From Rhizomicrobium electricum (GTDB taxonomy: Bacteria > Pseudomonadota > Alphaproteobacteria > Micropepsales > Micropepsaceae): 64,000 nt of DNA. The position numbers and the translations under genes are program-made. Under the pieces are notes generated by a model. The model saw only the letters and a program-made list of their open reading frames with translations. It searched no databases and was not told the DNA's origin. The DNA lies in the NCBI RefSeq assembly GCF_011762045.1, contig NZ_JAASQS010000009.1:62001-126000 (forward strand). Reading direction: 5' to 3'. Position 1 is the first letter of the stretch, and every line of letters starts with the position of its first letter. Positions 63,345 to 64,000 of this stretch are shown here, in pieces.

Positions 63345-64000
63345 TCATTTGGCCGCAGTTTCCGGCGAAAAAACCGATCCCCGGACCTTGCCCTCGGCCG
63401 CGTGCGCAAGCACCGCACCGGTATCGGGGAAGTCGCCGCGCGTCAGATGATAGACATAGCGGGCCGCCTCATCGGCAGGATCGAGCCGCGGCACCCCGGT
63501 GCCGGTCTGGCGGGTCGAGTGAATGGTGAGGCCGGCAATGGTGCCGTCCGGTGCCAGCCAGGCTTCGATCACCGGGCCGAGCCCCCGCACCTCGGTCACC
63601 GACACGCCATCGTAGGTCCAGAAGTTGCCCAGGCTGTAGGCGACGAGATGGCCGCGATAGATTTCCATCGCGCGTGGCACATGTGGCCCCGAGCCGATCA
63701 CGATGTCGGCGCCCGCCTCGATTACGGCGTGGGAAAACCCGATCACGTCGCCGCGGTCTTCGCCGGCGAATTCCTCGTGGCCTTGCGGAATATGCGCGTG
63801 GTCCCAGCCTTCGCCGCCGCCGTGGAACCAGACGATCACGACCGCATGCGTCTTCTTCAAGGCGCGGACCGCATCGGCGGCCTCGCCGATCGCGTTGATA
63901 TCGAGCGTACCGTCGTTGGGTGCAAAGCCGATCACAGCGGCCTGCCGCCCGTCTCGCAAAGCGATCGTGGTGTACCGCGCACCGTCCTGATCGAGCCCGG
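63345..64000 (-). CDS. CapA-like (PGA_cap) protein, N-terminal part outside the window
   Basis: The frame stays open to the window edge, so the 5' end is missing; about 218 codons are visible. The metallophosphoesterase-like CapA/PGA_cap pattern is clear: VIVWFHGGGEGWDH, ADIVIGSGPHVPRAMEIY, HLVAYSLGNFWTYD. Family members take part in poly-gamma-glutamate or other capsule/polymer synthesis and some are exported. The downstream deacetylase gene is on the same strand 93 bases away. Confidence 0.85.
   Translation of the reverse strand, partial: GLDQDGARYTTIALRDGRQAAVIGFAPNDGTLDINAIGEAADAVRALKKTHAVVIVWFHGGGEGWDHAHIPQGHEEFAGEDRGDVIGFSHAVIEAGADIVIGSGPHVPRAMEIYRGHLVAYSLGNFWTYDGVSVTEVRGLGPVIEAWLAPDGTIAGLTIHSTRQTGTGVPRLDPADEAARYVYHLTRGDFPDTGAVLAHAAEGKVRGSVFSPETAAK

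Overview
The window is a high-GC, gene-dense stretch of chromosome from an alphaproteobacterium. Evidence includes the run ispDF / ntrB-ntrC / ntrY-ntrX / hfq-hflX, an alphaproteobacterial-type DUF4167 protein, PtsP (enzyme I of the nitrogen PTS), a fused IspDF, UbiG beside LysC, and a lipA - COQ10-like - cinA C-domain - pgpA neighbourhood. A PEP-CTERM surface protein, a RuBisCO-like protein and a divergent mdoH/mdoG pair suggest a free-living, envelope-rich, ubiquinone-using Gram-negative. I cannot name a genus. No prophage, transposase, CRISPR array or rRNA was found; there is one tRNA (Ser-TGA).

Layout. 1-6.1 kb: end of a RuBisCO-like protein plus an overlapping cupin (probable methionine-salvage to isoprenoid shunt), then a small membrane protein, a degenerate methyltransferase, comF, grxC, a nitrilase, two tandem DUF1178 zinc-ribbon genes and ubiG. 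6.2-20 kb: lysC, ptsP, a RodZ-like gene, ispG, a GT87 glycosyltransferase, an exported two-domain retropepsin-like protease, prfA-prmC, DUF4167 and clpB. 20-31 kb: acetate transporter, M23 peptidase, PadR/HAAS pair, a PEP-CTERM protein behind a sigma-54-like promoter, an asparagine-synthase-like amidotransferase, arylamine N-acetyltransferase and two tandem Aas-like adenylating enzymes. 31-48.8 kb: lipA, COQ10-like, an exported Hcp-like protein, cinA C-domain, pgpA-ispDF, the full Ntr two-component block, a MocR regulator with a clear palindromic operator followed by a PLP decarboxylase and a D-amino-acid/branched-chain aminotransferase, then hfq, hflX and an inverted mazG. 49-51.5 kb: small accessory segment with a DUF6506 gene, an orphan gene of visibly lower GC, a 65-residue basic protein and a PAP2 phosphatase. 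51.5-57 kb: compact minus-strand operon MBL hydrolase - tatD - holB - tmk - D-Ala-D-Ala carboxypeptidase - rlpA. 57-64 kb: tRNA-Ser, a beta-barrel-like protein, a single-domain response regulator, mdoH/mdoG (periplasmic glucans), a polysaccharide deacetylase and a truncated CapA-like gene.

How parts connect. Isoprenoid supply appears three times (RuBisCO-like/cupin shunt, ispDF, ispG). Nitrogen status is covered by PtsP, NtrBC and NtrYX, with Hfq next door. Envelope work is spread over RodZ, M23, D,D-carboxypeptidase, RlpA, PAP2, PgpA and MdoGH. Between genes there are several related palindromic repeats, including two copies of a ~175-185 bp MITE-like element with perfect terminal inverted repeats, and none of these is explained by the genes themselves. 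I did not find a clearly new multi-gene system. The best leads are the MocR operator cluster, the exported Hcp-like protein, the two-domain retropepsin, the PEP-CTERM promoter region and the palindromic repeat families.
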